Shown one piece after another: positions 1 to 6,637 of a DNA stretch of 62,244 bases. Source of the stretch: Clostridium sp. (GTDB lineage: Bacteria; Bacillota_A; Clostridia; Lachnospirales; Lachnospiraceae); contig JAMPAW010000003.1 of assembly GCA_023666975.1 (NCBI GenBank), forward strand, positions 27,136-89,379, given 5' to 3'. The notes under the pieces were generated by a model. It saw only the letters and a program-made list of their open reading frames with translations, had not been told where the DNA came from and ran no database searches. The position numbers and the translations under genes are program-made. How positions within the stretch are numbered: position 1 is the stretch's first letter; each line of letters opens with the position of its first letter.

Positions 1-24
1 CCTATCTTTTTAATTTTATCAGTA

Positions 25-450
25 TTACTGCATTTCAGATAATGAGAAAACTGCACATTCTCCTTCATTATATTCTACATATAGGCAGCTATTATCATCA
101 GCAGGCACATAAATTTTCTGTCCCTCCTGCACTTGTACACCCTCAAAATCATTTTCTGGCTCTTTTGTATTATCTACTTGTAAAACAGTACCCACATATT
201 TCGCCTCCTCCGGAAGCTTCTCATCAAAACCGGTGGCAAAGTAGTAATATATTTCTCCATTATACATGATTTGCGGCTGACTAATGATGCCATTTTCATA
301 ACCGGTGTTTTCTTCCATTCTCCCATTAGTACTCTTAGAATTATTTTTCATCAAGACAACAATAATGGTTAAAATAAATATAATGAAAATCACAATACCT
401 GCTATAACCAATACCTTATTTTGACATTTTGACTTTTGAAATGAAATCAT
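25..450 (-). CDS. small membrane-anchored exported protein, unknown function
   Basis: A 141-residue protein I do not recognise. After a short basic N-terminus (residues 1-12) there is one strong hydrophobic segment at about residues 13-34, followed by about 105 polar, acidic residues that would lie outside the membrane. This fits a signal-anchor topology with no lipobox. The frame opens five codons earlier (465), but the ATG at 450 has AGGAGC six bases upstream, so it is preferred. It is transcribed away from the accessory island and shows no operon partner in the window. The outer part is rich in Glu, Asp and Tyr and has two Cys near the C-terminus that could form a disulfide. No function is proposed. 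Confidence 0.6.
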   Translation of the reverse strand: MISFQKSKCQNKVLVIAGIVIFIIFILTIIVVLMKNNSKSTNGRMEENTGYENGIISQPQIMYNGEIYYYFATGFDEKLPEEAKYVGTVLQVDNTKEPENDFEGVQVQEGQKIYVPADDNSCLYVEYNEGECAVFSLSEMQ

Positions 451-607
451 TATAGCTCCTTTCATAAGCAGTTTTCCTACAGGTTACGATTTCTCTCAAA
501 TGAAATAGCAATTCGAGATGTATAATTATATTATAATATATAAGCCGGAAAATGAAAAGAAAATTAGTGAAAATGAGAACTGTACGGAAAAATAAACAAC
601 GTTCCTC

Positions 608-636
608 TTGACAAGAATACAGGGAAAGCGTATTAT
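608..636 (+). promoter_or_regulatory. strong sigma-A promoter of the accessory gene cluster
   Basis: TTGACA at 608-613, a 17-base spacer, and TATTAT at 631-636. This is a near-consensus vegetative promoter. Transcription would start near 643, about 130 bases before the first gene of the cluster. The remainder of the 466-771 gap is AT-rich and otherwise holds only the leader hairpins listed separately. Confidence 0.75.
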
Positions 637-642
637 TATAAA

Positions 643-771
643 TAAGTTAGCGGCTACTAACACGGAGTAGCCGCATTTTTTAAAACGGGTGGTTAGTTGA
701 TGCTAACCTCTATTTTATGAACAGGCAGGAACGGGTTTTGTCCGTACATGCAAGCACAGGGAGGATAAGTC
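643..771 (+). promoter_or_regulatory. structured leader with a 5' terminator-like hairpin (possible attenuator)
   Basis: The leader begins with a perfect 9-bp stem (GCGGCTACT at 650-658 pairing with AGTAGCCGC at 666-674) followed by ATTTTTT, the form of an intrinsic terminator, within about 10 bases of the predicted transcript start. A second hairpin (GGTTAG 691-696 with CTAACC 703-708) and a short ACGG/CCGT stem near 731-745 follow, then GGGAGG before the 772 start. A terminator this close to its promoter suggests conditional read-through. No short leader peptide or known riboswitch class was recognised, so the attenuator role is inference. Confidence 0.45.
650..680 (+). terminator. intrinsic terminator-like hairpin in the leader
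   Basis: GCGGCTACT/AGTAGCCGC stem with a 7-base loop, followed by ATTTTTT. It lies immediately downstream of the 608-636 promoter, so it would act as an attenuator and not as the end of a gene. Confidence 0.55.
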
Positions 772-1503
772 ATGGAAAACGCAAAGAATCATTTTAATCC
801 AATCGGTATCAGCAGCGAACTGGACATACCGAGAATCCGGCATCTGATGAAAATCGGATTGGTGGCAGCAGTCATGGTTTTAATCGGGGATATGCTGCTG
901 GGCTATGGAACAGCGGATACCGCCGTATCCGGCATTCCGGTGACATTTGCAAGGTATCTGACGGTAGCAGATCAGCGGATATTCTGGTCTGCCATTTTGG
1001 GCTTAATCGGAATCCCGTTAGAGGCGCTCTGTTATTTTTCGATTTACCGGCTGATTGCCCCGGGAAGTGAAAAATATGCGCATACATACCGTTCGGGGAT
1101 TTTCGGATGCCTGATTTTCGGGGGCTGCGGGGTTCATGTGCCATGCTGTGCAGTGGTTTATTTCCTGAAACGAATGTATGAATATAATCCCGATACCGCA
1201 ATGGAAATGACCGTAAAATTTCTGGCTTACTTTCTTGCGCCGGCAACCGTTATATTCCTGATTTTCTTTCTGATACTGACCGTAACGCAGATAAAAGCGT
1301 TTGCAAAGGGGCTGACACCGCTCCCAAAATGGACGTGGATATTTTCCGTCTTGGTTGGGCTGCCTGTGGCGGCAGTGTTTAAAATCCCCAATCTGCCTCT
1401 GACAAATGCCATTGCCACGGGCTGGATCAGCATTGGAAATCTCTGGATGTTTGGCGGGCTGCTCGTAATGCTGGGAAAGGGGCAGAAAGGAGCCGGCAGA
1501 TGA
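772..1503 (+). CDS. DUF6796-like multi-pass membrane protein
   Basis: A 243-residue integral membrane protein with about six hydrophobic segments (roughly residues 26-45, 70-92, 108-132, 149-172, 188-206 and 215-236). It resembles the DUF6796 family by pattern, but I know no function for that family. A GGxGVHVPCCA stretch after the third segment contains adjacent cysteines. GGGAGG precedes the ATG. It is the first gene of the cluster behind the 608-636 promoter, and its TGA overlaps the next start in an ATGA arrangement, so the two are translationally coupled. GC content is visibly higher than in the flanking housekeeping genes, consistent with transfer of the whole island. Confidence 0.65.
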   Translation: MENAKNHFNPIGISSELDIPRIRHLMKIGLVAAVMVLIGDMLLGYGTADTAVSGIPVTFARYLTVADQRIFWSAILGLIGIPLEALCYFSIYRLIAPGSEKYAHTYRSGIFGCLIFGGCGVHVPCCAVVYFLKRMYEYNPDTAMEMTVKFLAYFLAPATVIFLIFFLILTVTQIKAFAKGLTPLPKWTWIFSVLVGLPVAAVFKIPNLPLTNAIATGWISIGNLWMFGGLLVMLGKGQKGAGR

Positions 1504-2081
1504 TAAAGGTGGAAAATAAATCCCAAGAGGAAATTGCAGGGATTGGCAGGAAAATCGGGGAGGCGTTTGCTGCTGAAAAAGCGGGCATTGCAACCATCAT
1601 CACCGAAGAACAGGTGGTAAAGGCATTTGAAATCATGACGGACTATTTTTACAGGGAAGGGGTATTGTATGCCACGTCCAAAACAGGCGAGGGCTATCTT
1701 GCTTACTGGGAGAAAAAAACAAAATTTGCGGCGGCGCCTGCCCTGCATATGGTAAAGCGTTTCCTATGTGAACTGCCGCTTAAGGCGAGCATTGCTGTTG
1801 CGCAAAGCGGCGGCGAGCAGTATGCGAAACTGTTCAAAAAAGAGAAGAATTATATCGCTGTGTCTATGGTGGTGGTGCTGCGGGAATTTCAGGGAAAGGG
1901 ATTCATGCATAAAGTTTTAGAGCAGCCTTTTGCCGAGGCAGAGAAGAAAAATATCCCCTGCGTGCTGGATACGGACACGCCGCTCAAAGTCCAGAAATAT
2001 ATCCGCTGCGGTATGAAGCTGGCTGGGGAGAAAAAACTGCGGCATGGAATTTCGCTGTACACAATGGCATATAACAGCTAG
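1500..2081 (+). CDS. GNAT family N-acetyltransferase
   Basis: A 193-residue protein with a GNAT fold. The acetyl-CoA loop is recognisable at about residues 120-135 (VSMVVVLREFQGKGFMHKVL), matching the strand then R/Q-x-x-G-x-G/A pattern. Later segments (PCVLDTDTPLKVQKYIRCGMKL) match the usual end of GNAT domains, where an Asn/Asp-rich strand leads into the last helix. The substrate is unknown. The start overlaps the preceding stop by 4 bases, with GGAG about 7 bases upstream. It belongs to the same transcription unit as the membrane protein before it. An apparent arm of a repeat element follows directly after its stop. Confidence 0.7.
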   Translation: MIKVENKSQEEIAGIGRKIGEAFAAEKAGIATIITEEQVVKAFEIMTDYFYREGVLYATSKTGEGYLAYWEKKTKFAAAPALHMVKRFLCELPLKASIAVAQSGGEQYAKLFKKEKNYIAVSMVVVLREFQGKGFMHKVLEQPFAEAEKKNIPCVLDTDTPLKVQKYIRCGMKLAGEKKLRHGISLYTMAYNS

Positions 2082-2084
2082 CCT

Positions 2085-2141
2085 GGATAATTGCGAAACT
2101 TATGTTTTTCAAGGCATCCGTTGTACAATATAGACAAATCA
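2085..2141 (+). repeat. solitary arm of the inverted-repeat element found at 48598-48810
   Basis: From GGATAATTGCGAAACTT (2085-2101) to TTGTACAATATAGACAAATCA (2121-2141), these 57 bases match the reverse complement of the right arm of the element at 48598-48810 with about six substitutions and one inserted base. Only one arm is present. It sits between the GNAT and the ICMT-like gene, inside an otherwise compact operon. It may be a remnant of a MITE-like insertion. Confidence 0.6.
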
Positions 2142-2169
2142 ATTTGTAACAGGAAGGAGCAGGATATGT

Positions 2170-2658
2170 ATGGAAGATAAAAAGCACCTCCCAATGACGG
2201 GAGTAGGGCCGGTCTATGTCGCTGTAATTATTGCCATGACTGTCATTGCGGTGGTTGCGGGAAGAAATGCAGCATTTGCAAAAGGAGTGGTTGCTTTCCT
2301 GAAAATTCCGTTGTTTGTCATAGGGATTTTGCTGATTTTGCTGGGTGTTTATCTGTGGGCAGGGGCAATGTTCCGGTCAAGGATAGACAGCTATATTGAG
2401 GAGAACAGGCTGGCGACCACCGGCGTTTATGCATTGGTGAGGAATCCGATTTATTCGGCTTTCATGTTTTTCTGTACGGGCGCATTACTGATTGCAGGAA
2501 ATCTGTTTTTTCTGCCGCTGTTCTTTTTCTACTGGCTCTTTATGACCGTACTGATGAAATGCACGGAGGAGCGGTGGCTTAAAGCTCTCTACGGCAGGGA
2601 GTATGAGGAATATTTAAGCCGGGTGAACCGGTGTATCCCGTGGCCGGGGAAAAAATAA
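2170..2658 (+). CDS. isoprenylcysteine methyltransferase (ICMT)-like membrane protein
   Basis: A 162-residue protein with four hydrophobic segments (about residues 14-32, 40-60, 93-110 and 113-130). The C-terminal half carries the hallmarks of the ICMT/phospholipid methyltransferase-like family: TTGVYALVRNPIYSAF (Arg-Asn-Pro-x-Tyr near the cofactor site), then EERWLKALYGREYEEY and a conserved Arg-x-Pro-W-like end. These bacterial proteins are predicted SAM-dependent membrane methyltransferases acting on small or lipidic substrates; the actual substrate is not known. GGAG lies 10 bases upstream of the chosen ATG. It is followed by a soluble methyltransferase in the same unit. Confidence 0.75.
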   Translation: MEDKKHLPMTGVGPVYVAVIIAMTVIAVVAGRNAAFAKGVVAFLKIPLFVIGILLILLGVYLWAGAMFRSRIDSYIEENRLATTGVYALVRNPIYSAFMFFCTGALLIAGNLFFLPLFFFYWLFMTVLMKCTEERWLKALYGREYEEYLSRVNRCIPWPGKK

Positions 2659-2733
2659 ATCTGTTGAGGTGCATGAAAGCTGCCCGGTGACAGGGCATGT
2701 CTGCCCAAAGATGATTTCACAAGGAGGTTTTTC

Positions 2734-3405
2734 ATGATGACAAGTGAGGAATACAAAAAGCTGTCGCTGAAGGAATTTGACCAGGCGGCGGCAAAATTTG
2801 ATGACAGTGATCCCAGTATCTACAATTTGTGCCGCAAGGACTACCCCGACGTATTGGCGGAGGTGAGAAAGGAGCCGTTTTCGGATTTGCTCGATGCAGG
2901 CTGCGGTACCGGAGCAATGCTGAATCTGTTTAAGAGGGATTATCCCGATAAAAATTATACCGGTTTGGATTTATCGGAAAAGATGATCGAAACGGCGAAG
3001 AAAAAGAAACTCCAAGGCGTAAATTTTGTCGCTGGCGACTGTGAGAACTTACCTTTTGCGGACAGCAGCTTTGATGTGGTTACCTGCTCCATGAGTTTTC
3101 ATCATTATCCAAATCCCGAACAGTTTTTTAAGAGCCTGCACCGAGTTCTCCGTCCGGGAGGGCGGCTGGTTTTACGGGATATGGCTTCAAACAGCAAATT
3201 GCTGATGTGGCTGATGAACCATATCGAAATTCCGTTTGCCAACAGGTTCATGCAAAAAGGTGATGTCCACCTTTACTCAAGGGCTGATATACAGCAGCTT
3301 TGCAATACCAGCGGAATGAAGCTGGAACTGTATGAGGTCCGGAAAGGGCTGCGCCTGCACTGCGTTGTCAGGCGGCCGGATTCGGATTTCGATATCAATC
3401 AATAG
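2734..3405 (+). CDS. class I SAM-dependent methyltransferase (UbiE-like)
   Basis: A 223-residue soluble methyltransferase. Motif I is LLDAGCGTGAML at about residues 51-62, followed by an acidic residue after strand 2 (YTGLDLSEKMI), motif II-like GDCENLPFADSSFDVV, and a CSMSFHHYPNPEQFF post-motif typical of UbiE/Methyltransf_11 proteins. The LRPGGRLVLRD strand-turn also fits. AAGGAGG precedes tandem ATG codons; the second (2737) has the better spacing. The substrate is not evident. With the ICMT-like protein and the hydrolase downstream, it could belong to a small-molecule modification pathway, but this is inference. Confidence 0.8.
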   Translation: MMTSEEYKKLSLKEFDQAAAKFDDSDPSIYNLCRKDYPDVLAEVRKEPFSDLLDAGCGTGAMLNLFKRDYPDKNYTGLDLSEKMIETAKKKKLQGVNFVAGDCENLPFADSSFDVVTCSMSFHHYPNPEQFFKSLHRVLRPGGRLVLRDMASNSKLLMWLMNHIEIPFANRFMQKGDVHLYSRADIQQLCNTSGMKLELYEVRKGLRLHCVVRRPDSDFDINQ

Positions 3406-3419
3406 GAGGGATGAAAGGC

Positions 3420-3911
3420 ATGAAGGTCACTTTTATTTTATCATTGGTACTCATGGCACTGTTTTTCATTTTGTTATGGGCGGCGGTTGCACTGGTACAG
3501 TCCAAAAAACTTTTTGGAACAGCGCCAAAGGATATACAGGCGGCTGTCTTAGAGCATGAGGAACGCTTTCCGGGGGCAAGGCTGCTGGGATGGATCATTC
3601 TGATTATAGATGTGCTTGCATTCCTGTCCGTATTTATTTATGCAGGGTGGGACGGCATTCAAAGCGGCTACGGTTTCTGGCAGTTTGCGGCAAGATTCCT
3701 GATCATGCTGTATCTGCTGAAAGCGTTTGATATCATTTTCTTTGACTGGTTCCTGCTCACCAAATCCCATTTTTTCCAGCATTATTATCCGGAGACGGAG
3801 GGATGCGCAGGATACCACCAGTTCGGATTTAACCGCAAAGAGCAGCTTACGAAGATCATACTGTTTCCTTTTTTATCTTTATTGCTGGCATGGGTATGTA
3901 CGCTTTTCTAA
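3420..3911 (+). CDS. multi-pass membrane protein, unknown function
   Basis: A 163-residue protein with four hydrophobic segments (about residues 3-24, 58-78, 90-110 and 140-160). I do not recognise the family. The first in-frame ATG (3411) abuts the GGAGG, so the ATG at 3420 is preferred. The C-terminus runs into the beginning of the frame of the next gene, which suggests tight packing. It is part of the accessory cluster between the methyltransferase and the hydrolase. Confidence 0.55.
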   Translation: MKVTFILSLVLMALFFILLWAAVALVQSKKLFGTAPKDIQAAVLEHEERFPGARLLGWIILIIDVLAFLSVFIYAGWDGIQSGYGFWQFAARFLIMLYLLKAFDIIFFDWFLLTKSHFFQHYYPETEGCAGYHQFGFNRKEQLTKIILFPFLSLLLAWVCTLF

Positions 3912-3946
3912 GCGGTAACTATGAAATTTCTAAGGCGGGTGAAAAT

Positions 3947-4861
3947 GTGAGATATACCAATTTTAACAGCAAAGAGCATGGTTTTACGGGCCATATGGCG
4001 GAGCCGGAGGGCAAGGCAGAGAAAGCGGTCATTGTGATTATGGGCGGGGAAAAAAGCATCTTTCCCGGAATCCGGATAGCGGAGCGGTTTGCGGAGTATG
4101 GAATCTGCGGGCTGTCCGTATCGCTGTTCGGAGCTGAGGGGCTGCCAGATGGTCCCGACAGGATACCGCTTGATATGTTTGAAAATGCGGTTAAATTTCT
4201 TGCCGGGAAAAAAGGCATTCAATCCATTAGTACCTATGGCGTATCCATGGGCTCCCTGTTTGCCGCGCTCATTGCAAAGTATATCGGCGGGATTGAAAAT
4301 GTAATCATGGTTTCGCCGTCTCATGTACCGTTTGAGGGAACGCCGGACAAAAAGCAGATGACCGGGCATTCCGTTGTGACATGGCATGGAAGGGAACTGC
4401 CTTTTGTGAAAGCGGATTTTACAAAGTACAAGGCGATGAAATATTATCGTGGTAGCCACACAGGGAACAGCGTTACGGGAATGTGGCGGTCTTACCGGGA
4501 GGCATATGCAGATAAGGCGGCAGAAGCGGAGGCCGATATCCATATTGAACAGTTAGATGCCCGGATTCTTCTTCTGGCAGGAACAGGAGATGAAATGTGG
4601 CCGTCGGAGTATTCCGTACATTATCTTGAAAAATCCCTGCGTGAAAATCATTACCACAGGGAGCATAAGGCGGTCATATACGAAGAGGCAAGCCATTTGC
4701 TGGGCGTTATGCCGGGACGTAAGCAAAATCCCCTGATGTATAAAATGATTCCGCTGATTGGGCTTTTTTACCGAAGGTTTTTGGAGAACCGCAATGCCTG
4801 CCTGGATGCGCTGGAGCAGTCTGAGCAGGAAGTAATCAAATGGATCGGGCAAAGCAGATAG
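3947..4861 (+). CDS. alpha/beta hydrolase, acyl-CoA thioester hydrolase/BAAT C-terminal-like
   Basis: An alpha/beta hydrolase of about 304 residues. The nucleophile elbow is Gly-Val-Ser-Met-Gly (YGVSMGSLFAAL), with a candidate Asp in LAGTGDEMWPS and His in EEASHLLG, in the order and spacing of the family. The WPS after the Asp is typical of the BAAT C-terminal domain of acyl-CoA thioesterase-like proteins. The open frame reaches back to 3890, overlapping the previous gene. A GTG at 3947 preceded by AAGGCGGGTG gives a more natural N-terminus beginning just before the first strand, so it is chosen with moderate certainty. The substrate is unknown. Confidence 0.7.
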   Translation: MRYTNFNSKEHGFTGHMAEPEGKAEKAVIVIMGGEKSIFPGIRIAERFAEYGICGLSVSLFGAEGLPDGPDRIPLDMFENAVKFLAGKKGIQSISTYGVSMGSLFAALIAKYIGGIENVIMVSPSHVPFEGTPDKKQMTGHSVVTWHGRELPFVKADFTKYKAMKYYRGSHTGNSVTGMWRSYREAYADKAAEAEADIHIEQLDARILLLAGTGDEMWPSEYSVHYLEKSLRENHYHREHKAVIYEEASHLLGVMPGRKQNPLMYKMIPLIGLFYRRFLENRNACLDALEQSEQEVIKWIGQSR

Positions 4862-4872
4862 GGGGAATGAAC

Positions 4873-5148
4873 ATGGGAATTATTGATTTGATATTTTTGC
4901 CGGCAGCGGTTGTGTCCGCCATTTTCGGCGTTCTGGCAAATGCGAAAAAGTCGGAGGTCTGTGCCGTGCTCAGCTTTATGTTCTGTACAATGCCGCCAAT
5001 TGGTTCCATTTTTGATATCAATGTGAGAGCCGCGAAAGGGGATCTTGCCGGAATCCAGGATATCTATCCGGTCATGGGTATTGTATATCTGGTTGTTTTT
5101 ATTATCGTTATCCTGATAAATGTGGCAAGGGTGATAAAAAACAGTTGA
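4873..5148 (+). CDS. small membrane protein, unknown function
   Basis: A 91-residue protein with hydrophobic segments at about residues 3-22, 31-50 and 67-88. It has no recognised family. GGGGG lies 7 bases upstream of the ATG at 4873; earlier in-frame ATGs sit too close to, or upstream of, this site. It is the last gene of the first accessory transcription unit. The -35 of the next promoter starts inside its final codons. Confidence 0.5.
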   Translation: MGIIDLIFLPAAVVSAIFGVLANAKKSEVCAVLSFMFCTMPPIGSIFDINVRAAKGDLAGIQDIYPVMGIVYLVVFIIVILINVARVIKNS

Positions 5149-5173
5149 CAGGAAGCAAAAGATAAAGTACACT
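5145..5173 (+). promoter_or_regulatory. promoter of the tetR-ABC exporter unit
   Basis: TTGACA at 5145-5150, a 17-base spacer and TACACT at 5168-5173. The predicted start of transcription (about 5180) falls right at the palindrome at 5183-5195, so a repressor bound there would block initiation. Confidence 0.7.
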
Positions 5174-5182
5174 GGAATCAAG

Positions 5183-5195
5183 ATAACAGTGTTAT
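5183..5195. promoter_or_regulatory. probable TetR operator 1
   Basis: A 13-base palindrome, ATAACAGTGTTAT (arms ATAACA/TGTTAT around one base), lying just after the tetR promoter and before its ribosome site. The same ATAAC-N3-GTTAT pattern recurs at 5878-5890 in front of the transporter genes. A shared palindrome at both places is what an autoregulated local TetR repressor would need. The assignment is inference from position and symmetry. Confidence 0.6.
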
Positions 5196-5215
5196 GTCAG
5201 AAGGAGGCAGAATGG

Positions 5216-5827
5216 TTGGACAAGGATAAAGAAACGAGAGAACGGCTTCTTGACAGTGCGAAACAGGAGTTTCTGGAAAAAGGTTACATGAAAGCCTCCC
5301 TGCGTACCATTTGCAGAAATGCCGGAGTGACCACAGGTGCCCTGTATTTTTTCTTTCAGGACAAAGAGGATTTGCTCAAAAACCTTGTGGAAGGGCCGCT
5401 TAAGCAGTTAGCTGCCATTATACAGTTGCACCTTTCTGAAGAACTGAATATGGAGGCCGAGTCCATACCGCTGGGGGACGATTCGGAAGATATCAAAGCG
5501 GCGAATGAGATTGTACATTTGATGTACCAGCACTATGATATCTTCCAGATACTTCTGACCAAAAGCCAGGGCAGTATCTATGAGGACATTGTAAGCCAGT
5601 TTGCCGACTGGGGCGAAAAGCACTACGATGTTCTGGCGGAGCAAATGGCCGCCAAACTTGCGGTTCCAAAGCCAGACCACTATATGATTCATTGGATGGC
5701 GCATATGCAGGTGGATGCATTTACACATCTGTTTACGCATGAACCGGACGAGCAAAAGGCAGTCAGGCACATGGAAGAAATCGTGGTTTATCTGGTATCC
5801 GGCTGGAATGGCATGTTTAAAAAATAA
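5216..5827 (+). CDS. TetR/AcrR family transcriptional regulator
   Basis: A regulator of about 203 residues. The N-terminal helix-turn-helix is clear: RERLLDSAKQEFLEKGYMKASLRTICRNAGVTTGALYFFFQDKEDLL contains the AGVTTGALYFFF recognition helix typical of TetR proteins. The remainder is a helical ligand and dimer domain. The frame opens at a GTG (5189) inside the operator palindrome, but AAGGAGG at 5201-5207 points to the TTG at 5216, 8 bases away, giving a start with LDKDKETRERLL. It is transcribed with the downstream ABC genes. The two matching palindromes at 5183 and 5878 suggest it represses itself and the exporter. Confidence 0.85.
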   Translation: MDKDKETRERLLDSAKQEFLEKGYMKASLRTICRNAGVTTGALYFFFQDKEDLLKNLVEGPLKQLAAIIQLHLSEELNMEAESIPLGDDSEDIKAANEIVHLMYQHYDIFQILLTKSQGSIYEDIVSQFADWGEKHYDVLAEQMAAKLAVPKPDHYMIHWMAHMQVDAFTHLFTHEPDEQKAVRHMEEIVVYLVSGWNGMFKK

Positions 5828-5828
5828 C

Positions 5829-5859
5829 GGCTATGCGGCGAAGTCTTTGCTGTATAGCC
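5829..5859 (+). other. 14-bp RNA hairpin between tetR and the ABC genes
   Basis: Bases 5829-5842 pair with 5846-5859 around a 3-base loop. Eleven pairs are Watson-Crick and three are G-U wobbles when read as plus-strand RNA; on the other strand these three would be mismatches. No T-run follows, so it is not a classical terminator. It may stabilise or separate the tetR and transporter messages. Confidence 0.5.
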
Positions 5860-5877
5860 TGACATTAACCCTACAAC

Positions 5878-5890
5878 ATAACATCGTTAT
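5878..5890. promoter_or_regulatory. probable TetR operator 2
   Basis: ATAACATCGTTAT, extended by one base pair to CATAAC-ATC-GTTATG (5877-5891). It has the same half-sites and spacing as the palindrome at 5183-5195. A possible -35 (CTGACA, 5859-5864) would place the -10 over this site, although no good -10 is visible. Confidence 0.6.
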
Positions 5891-5935
5891 GCAAACTTAA
5901 AAATTCATATATACGAAAGGCGAATGGAGGTAATT

Positions 5936-6637
5936 ATGTATCTTGAAGTGAAAAATTTGAAAAAGAGCTACGGGGAAGGCGGCAGCTTTGCCCAGATATT
6001 GAAAGGGGTTTCCGTTTCCGTTGAACAGGGAAATATGTGTGTCATTCAGGGCACCAGCGGTTCCGGAAAATCCACTCTGCTCAACTGTATCGGTGGTCTG
6101 GATTTAATGGATTCCGGCTCCATACAGGTTGACGGAAAGGAAATATCCGGACTGACACAAGACAAGTTATCGGACTACCGCAGGGAAAATCTGGGATTTA
6201 TTTTCCAGTTCTATAATCTTGTGCCAAATCTTACGATTCGGGAAAATATCCAGGTATGTGAATATCTGACCGACAATCCGCTGGATTTGGACGAACTGCT
6301 TGACACGCTTGGGCTTGCAGAACACCAGCACAAATTCCCGTCACAGCTTTCCGGCGGACAGCAGCAGCGATGCGCGATTGCCAGGGCACTGATCAAAAAC
6401 CCGAAGCTGCTGCTTTGCGATGAACCGACAGGTGCGCTGGATTCGAGCACCTCAAGAGACATTTTGGTTCTGCTGGAAGAAGTAAACCGCCGATACGGCA
6501 CAACGATGCTGATCGTCACCCATAATAACTCAATTAAAAATATGGTTGACCAGGTGATTATTTTAAAGGACGGCCAGATTAAACAGGATTACCGGAACGA
6601 GACGAAGGTGCCTGCGGCAGAATTGGAGGATTTATAA
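5936..6637 (+). CDS. ABC transporter ATP-binding protein (MacB/LolD type)
   Basis: An ATPase of about 233 residues. Walker A is GTSGSGKST (about residues 40-48), the Q-loop lies in FIFQFYNLVPNLTIRENI, the signature is LSGGQQQRCAIARAL, Walker B is LLLCDEPTGALD, and the H-loop is VTHNN. The FYNLxPxLT and PTGALD forms are typical of ATPases paired with FtsX-type permeases of the MacB/LolD class. The frame has an ATG at 5924, but GGAGG five bases before the ATG at 5936 decides the start. Its TAA shares a base with the ATG of the permease, so the two are coupled. Confidence 0.92.
   Translation: MYLEVKNLKKSYGEGGSFAQILKGVSVSVEQGNMCVIQGTSGSGKSTLLNCIGGLDLMDSGSIQVDGKEISGLTQDKLSDYRRENLGFIFQFYNLVPNLTIRENIQVCEYLTDNPLDLDELLDTLGLAEHQHKFPSQLSGGQQQRCAIARALIKNPKLLLCDEPTGALDSSTSRDILVLLEEVNRRYGTTMLIVTHNNSIKNMVDQVIILKDGQIKQDYRNETKVPAAELEDL

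Noticed and set aside
872..1748. Long open frames antisense to the first two accessory genes.
   Set aside because: They are produced by the GC-rich codon use of the coding strand, lack ribosome sites, and overlap each other in several frames.
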